This document shows, one piece after another, positions 26,598-35,641 of a DNA stretch of 64,000 bases. Made by a program: the position numbers and the translations under genes. The notes below the pieces were generated by a model, which did not search any database, was not told the origin of the DNA, and saw nothing but the letters and a program-made list of their open reading frames with translations. Origin of the DNA: a virus; the IMG/VR virus record IMGVR_UViG_3300010413_000011, positions 28,701-92,700 of that record; one strand, written 5' to 3'. Every line of letters starts with the position of its first letter. The stretch's first letter is position 1.

Positions 26598-27137
26598 ATG
26601 CCAGGTCCTAAATTTCCAATATTAGTGGACGAGAACTATCGGAAGTGTCCAGAGTGCGGTTCAATTTTGGTCCGACTGTCAAAAGATCCGCCCGATTATT
26701 GTGACAACTGTGGATGGACTGAGAAGCAAGTCGGTGAATACCCAGGTTCGTTAAAAGCAGAAGCTATTGAAATTTTAGAAAATGGTCCTGAAGTTTCTGT
26801 CTATCTTTTTATTGATCAACTAGGAGGATTTCTTTGGCGAACACATCATGATGCTGCTCACGGGCGAATCAAAATAACTGAAAAATTACAAAAGGACATA
26901 ACTAATACTCAATATGCCGTAGAATATGCTGTATTGAAATCTAGAAGATTCGGAGTAGAAATCGAGACACCGGAAAAAGGGAAACATATAGTTCGTACAG
27001 AGTCATATAATAAATGGTTTAGATGGTGGGATGACTACGTTAGCGGGCTGTTAGAGGAACAGTTCCGAGACCTAGATCATCTACTGGCTACCAATCAAGA
27101 CGTCTCAATGTATCGACCGAAAGGCGATTGGAAATAA
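26598..27137 (+). CDS. Hypothetical protein with N-terminal zinc ribbon
   Basis: A 179-aa protein. CPECGSI and CDNCGW (residues 18-40) form a rubredoxin-like zinc ribbon. The remainder is helical and rich in aromatics (SYNKWFRWWDDYVSG). AAGGAATAG precedes the ATG, 3 nt after the RecA stop. It is not assigned to a known family; placement suggests a DNA-metabolism role. Confidence 0.7.
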   Translation: MPGPKFPILVDENYRKCPECGSILVRLSKDPPDYCDNCGWTEKQVGEYPGSLKAEAIEILENGPEVSVYLFIDQLGGFLWRTHHDAAHGRIKITEKLQKDITNTQYAVEYAVLKSRRFGVEIETPEKGKHIVRTESYNKWFRWWDDYVSGLLEEQFRDLDHLLATNQDVSMYRPKGDWK

Positions 27138-27181
27138 AAACGGGTCAAGAAGAAATTCTGGATAAGTTGAAGGAGTAAAAA

Positions 27182-28114
27182 ATGGGAGGTATTTTCGATG
27201 GCAAGAAGCGATGGCATGTTCCAGATACGAAACCTAAGAATCTGAAAGAGTTATTACCGAGAACATCGATCAATAAAAAAATCGGTATATTAATTCAATA
27301 CCGGAACCGATGTCATTACGTTGAGATGTGTTTAACTCGCATCTTAGCGAACACTACTTATCCTTGGAGGAACATTAGTCTTGTGTTAGTCGACGACGAC
27401 TCTGACAATTGGGTTACGGAACGAATCGCAGCCCTTGTCGAACAACACCACGAAAAACGAATAAGACTAATTAAAAATAAAAAAAGACGAGGCACGACGC
27501 CTTCGTTTATCGATTTCCTAGAGGAGTATTCTGATCATGACTTTCTAGTCAAGTTAGACAGCGACCTTCTGGTTTGCCGAGGATGGTTATCGGCCGCGGT
27601 CGATTGGCTAAACAAACATCCTGACGTATCGCTCGCCAATTTTAGGCTGACTTACTTAGCAAGGGAACCAAAACCGGACGACCCATGGATTACATACCTT
27701 GACAATTTGAACGGTGCTCTTATTTTTCGGAACTCCTTAATTCCTTTAATCGATATGACCACCGATGGGAAATGGGAGTTCTGGACGGACGCCAATTGGC
27801 AAAGAAAATTGAGTAGCGAAAATCATTTGTTGGCGATCATGCCGATCGACGTCGAGCACATAGATGGTACTCCGGTATTCGGTGCCTTTGGTTCAGTTTG
27901 GGAGAAGGGTCCTCACCCGTTGTGGTTAGGCAACCGGCAAAATAAATTGGAGGGTACCGAGCAGATTGGACCAATTTTTACGAACCAACTCGAGTCCTAT
28001 GCGGACTTCAATCCAGAGGACGCCTGGCCTCGAGCACGAGAAATTCGGCATGGTAAGCGAATGGGCGAGTATCAACTAAAAGTTAAGGCACGAGAAGGAG
28101 AACTCATTAAATGA
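27182..28114 (+). CDS. Family 2-like glycosyltransferase
   Basis: A 310-aa protein with the GT-A layout: IGILIQYRNRCHYV start, VLVDDDSDN, then KLDSDLLVCRGW as the metal/sugar-nucleotide DxD region and an acceptor-side WTDANWQRK. Such enzymes move a sugar from UDP- or GDP-sugar. Among DNA genes, likely targets are modified DNA bases or, less likely, host surface polymers. No membrane segment is seen. GAAGGAG precedes the ATG and the end forms an ATGA with a downstream start. Confidence 0.82.
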   Translation: MGGIFDGKKRWHVPDTKPKNLKELLPRTSINKKIGILIQYRNRCHYVEMCLTRILANTTYPWRNISLVLVDDDSDNWVTERIAALVEQHHEKRIRLIKNKKRRGTTPSFIDFLEEYSDHDFLVKLDSDLLVCRGWLSAAVDWLNKHPDVSLANFRLTYLAREPKPDDPWITYLDNLNGALIFRNSLIPLIDMTTDGKWEFWTDANWQRKLSSENHLLAIMPIDVEHIDGTPVFGAFGSVWEKGPHPLWLGNRQNKLEGTEQIGPIFTNQLESYADFNPEDAWPRAREIRHGKRMGEYQLKVKAREGELIK

Positions 28115-28143
28115 AACAGATTAAAGAAGGTAAGGTAAAAAAA

Positions 28144-28199
28144 GGAGGAATCAACAATCCTCCGACAACACCTCGTCCTGCTCCGCCGAAAGGACGAGG
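28144..28199 (+). promoter_or_regulatory. Two hairpins, one holding an SD
   Basis: GGAGGA (28144-28149) can pair with TCCTCC (28158-28163), hiding an SD-like sequence. CCTCGTCC (28171-28178) pairs with GGACGAGG (28192-28199). They lie between the glycosyltransferase stop and the ATG at 28222. A translational control leader or mRNA processing site is likely if translation starts at 28222. Confidence 0.5.
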
Positions 28200-28221
28200 G
28201 GGAAAGGAAAGAGGAAATGTT

Positions 28222-28434
28222 ATGAAAACTGTTTTGGAATTGTTGATTGAGTTGTTACAAAGAATAAGTTCGGGAGAATTCAAAAACGTTCCGCGCCAAC
28301 TAAGTCAGGTTTTAGAAATCAAAAGCGGACAACCGGCCGATACAGGATGGCTTGTGGAAATAACAGACGAAGACAAGTATCGATTTGAGTATAGTAAAAT
28401 CGACGGTGAGTGGGATTGGAGACATATCAGATAA
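28222..28434 (+). CDS. Small hypothetical protein
   Basis: A 70-aa protein from the ATG at 28222, which follows GAGGAAATGTT. A longer frame from 28111 (107 aa) starts in ATGA overlap with the glycosyltransferase but would translate the two hairpins as a proline/glycine-rich linker. The core VLELLIELLQRISSGEF is helical, followed by WLVEITDEDKYRFEY strands. Its TAA overlaps the ATG of the next gene by one base. Confidence 0.6.
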   Translation: MKTVLELLIELLQRISSGEFKNVPRQLSQVLEIKSGQPADTGWLVEITDEDKYRFEYSKIDGEWDWRHIR

Positions 28435-29483
28435 TGAAAATAGCAGTATTTACAGATCTCCACGCTCATAACTATCGGTACTTTTCAGAACCGACACACG
28501 ACGGGCTCAACTCTCGACTCCTCGAGGCGATGGAAGCCGTTCTCTATATTGCCGGCATCGCCCGAGAGGAGGGTTGTAAGTATTTGATCTTCGCCGGGGA
28601 CTGGTTCGAGGAAGGAAAGAAAGTCGACGCCGACATCCTTTGGTTTAGTAGTCGACTTTTAAAAGAGGTCTCCAAGTGGTTTAGCGAGGTCATATTAATA
28701 CCTGGCAACCATGACTTTTTCCAGTTTGTCCGGGGTCGAACTCTACTCGAGAATTTTCACTCTGGCAACATACGAGTAATATCGAAACCTACAACTCTAG
28801 TTTTCTCGAGTTGTTTTATTTATTTGTTTCCATTTTCTTTAACGTTCCAAGATGATCTCGAGGAGGCGATGAGAAAGGCACCCGGTAAGGATAGAGCATG
28901 GATATCGATTGCTCACGCCGGAACTGACAATGTCTCCTTTTATTGTCAAGGGGATACGGTATTGACTAATCCGGTCTCTCATAAACTTTTTGATCGGTTC
29001 GATTTAACCCTTCTGGGTCATTATCATATTCGACAAGCAATAACCAATAGGATAAAATATATTGGCGCTTGTCGTTGTCGAAACTTTAAAGATGAAGGAG
29101 TATCACCAGGTTTTGAAATTGTCAATGTTGGTCGTGACCATCTAATGACCCAGCCTTTTGATTTAGATATGTTGCCTACGTTCAAAACTGTTAATGTAGA
29201 TTCCGATGACGACCTCCCGATCATAACTCGACAAAAAGAGTTTGTCAGGATTAAGGCTGCTACTCCTCTTTTAGAAAGGCGAGCCCGAGAGCTTCACCCT
29301 AATATTCCTATCGTCTCTGGTAGAGCGATTGAGAAAAAAGAATCGCGACCCGTTGAACAATTTTTATCTCTATCAGACGCGATGGTCCAATTTATTGATA
29401 AGGCAAAAAAGGCTGGGGCCTGCGAAGACCTAAGTACTCGTCGATTAAAATTACTTGGTCAATATTGTTTAAATAGGATCTAA
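28434..29483 (+). CDS. sbcD: Mre11/SbcD-like nuclease (T4 gp47 type)
   Basis: A 349-aa calcineurin-like phosphoesterase. FTDLHAHNY, FAGDWFEEG, LIPGNHDFF, SIAHAGTD and LLGHYHIRQ supply the metal ligands in family order. With the SbcC/Rad50-like partner next to it, it should trim DNA ends for recombination, as T4 gp46/gp47 do. The ORF is open from 28410, but the ATG at 28434 begins the first strand and overlaps the previous TAA. Confidence 0.9.
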   Translation: MKIAVFTDLHAHNYRYFSEPTHDGLNSRLLEAMEAVLYIAGIAREEGCKYLIFAGDWFEEGKKVDADILWFSSRLLKEVSKWFSEVILIPGNHDFFQFVRGRTLLENFHSGNIRVISKPTTLVFSSCFIYLFPFSLTFQDDLEEAMRKAPGKDRAWISIAHAGTDNVSFYCQGDTVLTNPVSHKLFDRFDLTLLGHYHIRQAITNRIKYIGACRCRNFKDEGVSPGFEIVNVGRDHLMTQPFDLDMLPTFKTVNVDSDDDLPIITRQKEFVRIKAATPLLERRARELHPNIPIVSGRAIEKKESRPVEQFLSLSDAMVQFIDKAKKAGACEDLSTRRLKLLGQYCLNRI

Positions 29484-29484
29484 A

Positions 29485-31281
29485 ATGAAAATACTCTCGG
29501 TCCATATTAGGAATTTCCTTTCCTATAAAAAATCTGACTTGAGTTTAGATGGGCGAGGGCTCTGTGTTGTCTTGGGCGAGAAGGACACGGGAGGGTCCAA
29601 TGGAGCCGGCAAGTCAGCGCTATTTGAATCTATCTATTGGTGTCTGTTTGGTCGCACTATAAGAGACCTATCACCCGACGAAATTGTTAACAACAAAGTA
29701 AAAAAGAATTGTCGAGTCTCTGTTGTCTTGGAAACCGAGTCCGGCACGAAGGCTAAAATTACTCGTTATCGAGGACACTTCGAATATAAAAATTCAGTCT
29801 CAATTAAATACGACGACCATAAAAAAATTCGATACGGAACAACCGACGGCAACCGTGCCATCAATCTTCTTGTTGGCATGAGTCCCCAGACTTTTCTTCG
29901 GTCGGTCATGTTAGGTCAGGGAGGAATTTTTTCTAAACCTTTCGCAGAGTGTACGGACAAAGAGAGAAAAGATATTCTCGAGTACTTAGTACTAGACCCG
30001 GAGAAATTAAAAGAGCTGTCGCAGATTGCCAAACAAGAAAGAAACGATCGACAAAAGGAGATCGATAAAATACAAAATGATATTGAAGTCTGTGTGATGA
30101 TGAGTGCTCATCTATCGGAACAAATTACTGAACAGAAGGATAGAATAAAAGATTGGGAAGAGAAACAAAAGAAAAAAATAAAAGAACTACAAAAGAAAGT
30201 AGACGAATTTTCAGAGGTTCGAACAGTACCAGAGATTAAAAGGGAACTCGACCGCCTCGAGGCAGACATGAGTCATGCCGACAAACAGAACTCAAGAGGG
30301 TCGGTTATTCTAGATAAGCTGAATAAAAAATTGGCAAGAGAAGAGGCACGACTAACAGGTTGGAAAAGAATCCTAACAACTAAAAAGAAACTTATTGCAG
30401 ATAAAAACTGTCCGACCTGCGGTCAATCTACAAAGGCTCTAAAGAAATCATTCGATTTAAAAATTCTCCCTGCCTTAATTAGAGCTGCACAGGGAGATGT
30501 GGAGGATCTAGAATATTTGTTTGAATATGTTCGAACTCTTAAACATGAATTTCAATCAGAAGTAGAAAATTCTCGACCTATCCATATCGATCTCGAGGCA
30601 GAGAAGGAAGTCGCTATTGATGCGGCCTATCAGCGCAACGAACTCGAGGCGGCTATAAAGGAATTGAATCCGTATACCGATGCCACCGACTCGCTTCGTA
30701 AACAACTAAAAGAAAATCGAGTCAAGAAAAAAGAGTTAAAACGATCCAAAGAGAAAAAAGAAGTCGAGTTGAGGCATTGGGAATTTTGGGTTCAGGCGTG
30801 GAGTGACCGAGGTATCAAAGCCTTGATATTGGAGTCAGTGTTACCGTTGCTCGAGGAATATACTAACTATTACGTATCTCTTTTGGCAGACGATAAACTA
30901 ACCGTAACTTTTGATGTGGATGTAAAGGACGCGAAAGAGAAATTTGTGGTTAAGGCAAAAAATGAAGACGGTGCCGATGTCTACCGTGGTAACAGTGGAG
31001 GAGAAAAACAAAGAGTGGACCTAGCGATTTACTTTGCATTAGGTTCAATTTCGGCTCTTCAACAAAAGGAACCCATGCGAACAATGTTTATTGACTGCGG
31101 TCGTTTGGGCGAACTCGACGAAGAGGGACTCGAGGAGTTAGTCAGACTCCTTGAGACCGAGGTCTCGAAGAAGTACGACACGATACTAATTGTTTCACAT
31201 ATGAGAAGAGTCGAAGATTTAATCGAAGATCAAATAACGATAAGGAAAATTAAAGGAGTATCGGAGGTGTACAATGGCTGA
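29485..31281 (+). CDS. sbcC: Rad50/SbcC-like ATPase (T4 gp46 type)
   Basis: A 598-aa SMC-type ATPase. Walker A GGSNGAGKSALFE, a coiled coil, zinc hook KNCPTCGQS near 310, second coil, signature GNSGGEKQRVDLA and a Walker B-like MFIDCGRLGELDEEG. The last has Cys-Gly where Glu/Asp might be expected after the first Asp, but the following acidic residues may serve. The coils are short, as in phage gp46. It forms the end-processing complex with the upstream nuclease. Confidence 0.92.
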   Translation: MKILSVHIRNFLSYKKSDLSLDGRGLCVVLGEKDTGGSNGAGKSALFESIYWCLFGRTIRDLSPDEIVNNKVKKNCRVSVVLETESGTKAKITRYRGHFEYKNSVSIKYDDHKKIRYGTTDGNRAINLLVGMSPQTFLRSVMLGQGGIFSKPFAECTDKERKDILEYLVLDPEKLKELSQIAKQERNDRQKEIDKIQNDIEVCVMMSAHLSEQITEQKDRIKDWEEKQKKKIKELQKKVDEFSEVRTVPEIKRELDRLEADMSHADKQNSRGSVILDKLNKKLAREEARLTGWKRILTTKKKLIADKNCPTCGQSTKALKKSFDLKILPALIRAAQGDVEDLEYLFEYVRTLKHEFQSEVENSRPIHIDLEAEKEVAIDAAYQRNELEAAIKELNPYTDATDSLRKQLKENRVKKKELKRSKEKKEVELRHWEFWVQAWSDRGIKALILESVLPLLEEYTNYYVSLLADDKLTVTFDVDVKDAKEKFVVKAKNEDGADVYRGNSGGEKQRVDLAIYFALGSISALQQKEPMRTMFIDCGRLGELDEEGLEELVRLLETEVSKKYDTILIVSHMRRVEDLIEDQITIRKIKGVSEVYNG

Positions 31282-32182
31282 CGAAAAAATATATTTATAT
31301 ACTCATACCGACCTGGACGGCGCAGGTTGTGCCATTGTCGCACGAGCTGTGTTCGGAAACAGTATTCAAATTTTTTACTGCGACTACTCGACTTTCGACA
31401 AAAAAATAAAGTCCGATATCCGAGAAATGCCTCATGATTCATCGGTATATATGGCGGACATTTGTCCTAATGACGAGAAGACTCTTCGTATTATTCGAAA
31501 ATATATGAAGGCAAAGAATCTAAACGTCATTATCTACGACCATCATATTTCAAAAGAACCTTTGGCTAATAGATTTAAATTCCTCACTGTCGATACAAGT
31601 CACTGTGGAACGAAGTTGTTAGCAGATCATTTACTAGCCGGTCAACGTCTAAATCTAAATACTTTCGCTCAAATTATCGACGTTTATGACCGATGGCTTT
31701 TGAAGGATCCGTTACGACCTCACTCTGAAAAAATGAATCAACTATTCAATTTTATGGGTATGGACAGATTTGTTGAAAGAGGTCCTAGACCAGAATTAAC
31801 CGATGAAGAACAGGAGTTAGTCAAAACTCTTCAAGAGAGAAAAGATCGTTCAATCTATTTCGCGAAGAAGACCGCTGTATTACTCGAGGACTACAAGGGA
31901 AGACTTTTTATGTTTGTCCCTTCTTCTATCTACGCGGGCGATGTTGCGGACGCTTTGTTACCCAAAAAAGGAAAAACAAAGTACGCCATGTTCGTTGACT
32001 TTGGTAGATACGAAGTTAGTTTGAGATCTCGAGATCCCAATTTTGATGTCAGTAAGATCGCCGCTCGTAAAGGAGGAGGCGGACATCCAGGTGCGGCAGG
32101 GTTTCCGATAAAAGGAAACGAAAAGTTCGTTTGGAAATATTTCCGACTCTATATGGAATATCGAAGTGAGATGATGAAATGA
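31274..32182 (+). CDS. DHH/DHHA1-family phosphoesterase
   Basis: A 302-aa protein. THTDLDGAGCA, DICPND, YDHH and the C-terminal GGGGHPGAAGFPI mark a DHH-DHHA1 enzyme of the NrnA/NrnB/RecJ-like group. Small members degrade short oligonucleotides or cyclic dinucleotides, so it may clear nanoRNA or nucleotide signals. It overlaps the Rad50-like gene by 8 bp and has a strong SD. RecJ-type exonuclease action is possible, though it is too short for full RecJ. Confidence 0.85.
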   Translation: MADEKIYLYTHTDLDGAGCAIVARAVFGNSIQIFYCDYSTFDKKIKSDIREMPHDSSVYMADICPNDEKTLRIIRKYMKAKNLNVIIYDHHISKEPLANRFKFLTVDTSHCGTKLLADHLLAGQRLNLNTFAQIIDVYDRWLLKDPLRPHSEKMNQLFNFMGMDRFVERGPRPELTDEEQELVKTLQERKDRSIYFAKKTAVLLEDYKGRLFMFVPSSIYAGDVADALLPKKGKTKYAMFVDFGRYEVSLRSRDPNFDVSKIAARKGGGGHPGAAGFPIKGNEKFVWKYFRLYMEYRSEMMK

Positions 32183-32916
32183 AAAGATTAAAAGTCTTAG
32201 GTGTTGACCCATCACTTAACGGAACTGCCCTTGTAGTTCTGGCGGTGGGTCCTCATCCGAAAAATTATGAGATGGTCGACGCCATTGTTTTCAGCGATAA
32301 CAAGCAAGCTCAGAAGTTAAAGTATGTCAGACCTCTTGACATTTCGACTTATGACAGCGAACAGACTCAACTCGACCGAGCGCACTTAGTCGGTTGTGCC
32401 ATCTATGATCTTTGGAATAAACATGAAACCATAAGTCATTGTGGAATAGAAGGGTACGCGTACGGCATGCGCCAAAAGAGTCGAGCTGTTTATCAACTAG
32501 GAGAAGTGATTGGTCATATAAAAAGGACTGTATATGAAATAGGGTTTCCGTTTCAGGTCCTGCCGCCGACCAAGGTTAAACAATTCGTCACAGGGAACGC
32601 GCATGCTAACAAGGCTTCCATGATGGTAAGTGTCGCGAAACATTATGGAATGGATTTCGAACCATGGTTGATTAATACAACTGTTACTCCAGGTTTCGAT
32701 TTGGCTGATGCCTATTCGGTTGCTCGAGTTATTTCGACTAAAGTTTTAATACATCGAGGAGTCTTGAGTGTAAGAGATTCAATGGATGTCTCGGCTAATG
32801 AGAAGAAGGCTTTAATGACGGCGCCTAAAGGATCGTCGTCTATATTCGATACGCCCTTCACTAGACTATCGAGAAAAAGAATCTGGATTAAAGTAAAGGA
32901 GGAAAGTAATGGCTAA
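32179..32916 (+). CDS. RuvC-like Holliday junction resolvase
   Basis: A 245-aa RNase H-fold nuclease. LGVDPSLNGTALVVL, GIEGYAYGMRQKSRAVYQLGE, PPTKVKQFVTGNAHANKASM and FDLADAYSVAR give the four acidic positions of the RuvC class. It should cut four-way junctions before packaging. It starts in ATGA overlap with the DHH gene and ends 8 bp into the next. Confidence 0.85.
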   Translation: MKRLKVLGVDPSLNGTALVVLAVGPHPKNYEMVDAIVFSDNKQAQKLKYVRPLDISTYDSEQTQLDRAHLVGCAIYDLWNKHETISHCGIEGYAYGMRQKSRAVYQLGEVIGHIKRTVYEIGFPFQVLPPTKVKQFVTGNAHANKASMMVSVAKHYGMDFEPWLINTTVTPGFDLADAYSVARVISTKVLIHRGVLSVRDSMDVSANEKKALMTAPKGSSSIFDTPFTRLSRKRIWIKVKEESNG

Positions 32917-33979
32917 ACACCCTCACGTTATTGTTGTTTGCGTTGACGCGCTCCGGAAAGATCACATGCCGAAGATGCCGATTCTTCGAGGAATGGCGGC
33001 ACAAGGAATTTCTTTCGAACGGCATACGGCGACCAACGACTATACTCTGCCTGCGGTAGCTACTCTATTGACCGGGTTGTTGGCTTCCGATCACGGAGTA
33101 TATCGGTTCAGTTCCGAACTAGATGACAAAATACCAACACTGTCTCCTCTCGGTGTAACAACCTTCCCAGAAGTTTTTCAATCGGTGGGTTACAATACTG
33201 CCGCGGTCGTACCCGGCGGCTGGACGAGTGCTCAGTTTGGTTTTAATCGAGGATTCAAAGATTATCTCGAGTTACCAAACCGAGTTCGCCAAGAGTCGTT
33301 AAAACTCTTAAAGGATTTGTTAAAGTCTCAACATCCGATGTTACTCTACATTCATTTGTTAGAGGTTCATGACTGGTTCAAACATACCCAAATCACAATT
33401 CAAGAGTGGAAGAAAAAAGCCTTTGAGAGAACCTTAACTCGAGAAGATCAGATCGCTGCTATGTCGGCGTACGGATCGATGTGTTCTCTGGTAGACGATT
33501 TCTTACTCGAGTTGGTCGAGTTGTTACCAGAACACAAAGAAACCTTTGTGTTGGTAACCGCCGATCACGGCGAAGGTTTTGGAGAAGGACACCCGAGTCA
33601 TTTCCACCATGACGTTATTTGTCCGAGGACCAGGCAGTTAACCCATATTCCGTTCGTCATATATTCAACCAATCCAAAAACATTTCAAGCTGAAGGCGGG
33701 TTCAAAGTCTTCTCGAGGACCTGGGATTATGATTTCGCTCCCACAATCCTTCATCTTTTAACGATGGCTATACCGTTCAGGTCTGAAGGAGTAAATTTGT
33801 TCGCGAGTCTTTCGGCTGAACTCTTTCAAAGACAAAGTAACATCTATAAACACATTCCCAGACTGGGCTTGACCGAGGATCTTGGCGATGGTTATTCTTA
33901 TGAGGAGGTCGACGACAAAGGAGTCATCGAGAAACAACTACAAGGCCTTGGTTACATAGATGAAGACAAAGAACATTAA
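32909..33979 (+). CDS. Sulfatase/alkaline phosphatase-superfamily hydrolase
   Basis: A 356-aa protein. VVCVDALRKDH is the metal-binding start, NDYTLPAVATLLTGLLASDHG the nucleophile region, and VTADHGEGFGEGHPSHFHHD the second metal site. The nucleophile is Thr where formylglycine sulfatases have Cys/Ser in CxPSR, so a phosphatase or phosphodiesterase role is more likely than sulfate removal. No signal peptide is present, so it should act in the cytoplasm. AAAGGAGG precedes the ATG. Finding it inside a recombination-gene run is unusual. Confidence 0.85.
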   Translation: MAKHPHVIVVCVDALRKDHMPKMPILRGMAAQGISFERHTATNDYTLPAVATLLTGLLASDHGVYRFSSELDDKIPTLSPLGVTTFPEVFQSVGYNTAAVVPGGWTSAQFGFNRGFKDYLELPNRVRQESLKLLKDLLKSQHPMLLYIHLLEVHDWFKHTQITIQEWKKKAFERTLTREDQIAAMSAYGSMCSLVDDFLLELVELLPEHKETFVLVTADHGEGFGEGHPSHFHHDVICPRTRQLTHIPFVIYSTNPKTFQAEGGFKVFSRTWDYDFAPTILHLLTMAIPFRSEGVNLFASLSAELFQRQSNIYKHIPRLGLTEDLGDGYSYEEVDDKGVIEKQLQGLGYIDEDKEH

Positions 33980-33989
33980 GGAGGAAACA

Positions 33990-34163
33990 ATGAAAAATTG
34001 GGTTTGTACCGTTATTGCTGCTATATTGCCTGAGCGAGTCGTTTATTTTGTGGCGATTCGGTTAGGCGCTTACGCTACAACAGGAAAATATTCGGATACG
34101 GTCGTTCCAGAGCTTCCCTTTATGGAAGCTATCAAACGATGGGAAAAAGACAAACTAAAATAA
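33990..34163 (+). CDS. Small conserved phage protein
   Basis: A 57-aa protein: ILPERVVYFVAIRLGAYATTGKY followed by FMEAIKRWEK. The pattern recalls small phage proteins seen in many genomes, function unknown. One amphipathic or membrane-leaning helix is possible. AAGGAGG precedes the ATG. Confidence 0.65.
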   Translation: MKNWVCTVIAAILPERVVYFVAIRLGAYATTGKYSDTVVPELPFMEAIKRWEKDKLK

Positions 34164-34181
34164 AAAAGGAGGAAAAAGGAA

Positions 34182-34499
34182 ATGGAAAACTCAAACACAT
34201 GGTTGGTGGTTGCTGTCGTTGTATTGGCGGTCTACTCGTTTCTATCTACAGCAATTCTGATGTTCACCATCGGAAAGTACAACAACATCAACAGTTGGGA
34301 AGACGCCAAGGATCTCTTTGAAAAGGAAAAGGATCGAATCCTCGAGGAGGCGGAGAAGAAGGGACGTGACAAAGTCATCACTCTTCTCCAAGAGGAGTTC
34401 AAACCTCTTGGAATAAAAATCGTCGATGGCGGAGGAGGAGAGAAACCAAAAGTGGTTCACGAACCAATAAAAGTTTCGGGAGATAAGGAAGCAACATAA
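34182..34499 (+). CDS. Single-pass membrane protein with coiled tail
   Basis: A 105-aa protein. Residues 8-30 (WLVVAVVVLAVYSFLSTAILMF) are a membrane segment, followed by a charged helix (FEKEKDRILEEAEKKGRDKVI) and a GGGG linker. It might sit in the inner membrane with the helix in the cytoplasm. A lysis accessory or membrane anchor are both possible. Confidence 0.7.
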   Translation: MENSNTWLVVAVVVLAVYSFLSTAILMFTIGKYNNINSWEDAKDLFEKEKDRILEEAEKKGRDKVITLLQEEFKPLGIKIVDGGGGEKPKVVHEPIKVSGDKEAT

Positions 34500-34540
34500 A
34501 AGGCTAATTGAGGCCTAAATAAAAAAGGAGGTAAAAGGAA

Positions 34541-34858
34541 ATGGCAAGTATAACAGATGTCGCTCGTGAGGCTGGCGTCAAAAGAGATGATGTAAAGAAA
34601 GTGATGAACGCTATCACCGGTATCGTTCGCAGGGGCGAACGGGTCACTTTCAAAGAGTTCGGCACCTTCTTTCCCAGGACCAGGAAGGCCAGGACTGCGC
34701 GGAACCCGAGGACGGGAGACTCCGTCAAGGTCCCGTCCAAAACCAAGATGGCATTCCGGACCAAGGTCGAGTTGAAAGACACGGCCAAGAAAAAGAAGGG
34801 AAAAAAGAAGCTCACCAAAGAGAAGGCCAAAAAGGCCGGCAAGAAAAAGAAGAAGTAA
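34541..34858 (+). CDS. HU/IHF-family DNA-bending protein
   Basis: A 105-aa protein. The N-half MASITDVAREAGVKRDDVKKVMNA and the arm ARNPRTGDSVKVPSK are HU hallmarks. A lysine-rich tail extends it past the normal 90 residues. It would bend and compact phage DNA or help at an origin. GGAGG precedes the ATG and a terminator follows. Confidence 0.92.
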   Translation: MASITDVAREAGVKRDDVKKVMNAITGIVRRGERVTFKEFGTFFPRTRKARTARNPRTGDSVKVPSKTKMAFRTKVELKDTAKKKKGKKKLTKEKAKKAGKKKKK

Positions 34859-34885
34859 TAATTTACCAGGTGGGCTTATCCTAAA

Positions 34886-34922
34886 AGTGGTCGGCCACCC
34901 AGGTGGTCGGCCACTCTTTTTT
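34886..34922 (+). terminator. Rho-independent terminator after HU-like gene
   Basis: AGTGGTCGGCCACC pairs with GGTGGTCGGCCACT (two G-U pairs, very short loop), followed by TCTTTTTT. The stem ends directly before the SD of the next gene. Confidence 0.85.
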
Positions 34923-34938
34923 AAGAGGAGAAATTGGA

Positions 34939-35631
34939 ATGAAGATCGATACAACAAAATTAATGAGATTGTGGTGCTCGAGTGTTGATGGCGAAATTTA
35001 TCCTCTGCCAGACGGACCGGTCACGGAAGCTGTTCCCGAAAAGTTCGAGTACTACCATAGTCGACTTCCGCTCCAAATTGAAGAGCACGTTCACCGAAGA
35101 GTTTTCCAAAAGGATGTCGACGGTTGCGACCACCCAGACGAACTCGTTCGACCGACCGACGGTTGGATTGAAGGCTGGGAAGGCAGACAGTGTATGAAGT
35201 GCTACGGTACCCAATCGAAAAAAGTCGAGGACGAATGGCCTGACTTCTGGGATGCGGACGAGATGATCAGGATCTTTGTTGGCATGGTCGGTGTCCATGA
35301 GGAACTCGCCCTTGCTCTGGCTACCAAACGTTTAACCCACAGACGAGAACCTTTTTCACTCTCTGACTCTCTTTTAATAGCCTCCATAGCGTGCGAGCGC
35401 TGTTTAAATGCGCTTATCTTTGAATATGGGTTGGAAGGCGGTTATCAAGAGTTCTCTCAGAGTTGGCACGCGGCAAACACTTCGTGTCAATTTTGTGAGC
35501 ACTACAATACGGAAGAGGAGAAGGCAAAGTTACCTCACTTTCCTGATAGTCGGAAGGCTGTGCCGGTGCCCAAATCAGACCCGATTAGTTTCAGTCCACA
35601 GGGAGCCTCGGATCCAAAGTCGAGCAGCTAA
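34939..35631 (+). CDS. Conserved hypothetical phage protein with two CxxC motifs
   Basis: A 230-aa protein. CDHPDELVRPTDGWIEGWEG, then QCMKCYGTQSKKVEDEWPDFW, is a segment I recognise from phage proteins of unknown function. A second pair (CQFCEHYN) follows near 195. It may be a two-site zinc protein. The ATG at 34939 follows AGAGGAG, just after the terminator. Confidence 0.75.
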   Translation: MKIDTTKLMRLWCSSVDGEIYPLPDGPVTEAVPEKFEYYHSRLPLQIEEHVHRRVFQKDVDGCDHPDELVRPTDGWIEGWEGRQCMKCYGTQSKKVEDEWPDFWDADEMIRIFVGMVGVHEELALALATKRLTHRREPFSLSDSLLIASIACERCLNALIFEYGLEGGYQEFSQSWHAANTSCQFCEHYNTEEEKAKLPHFPDSRKAVPVPKSDPISFSPQGASDPKSSS

Positions 35632-35641
35632 AGGAGGGACC

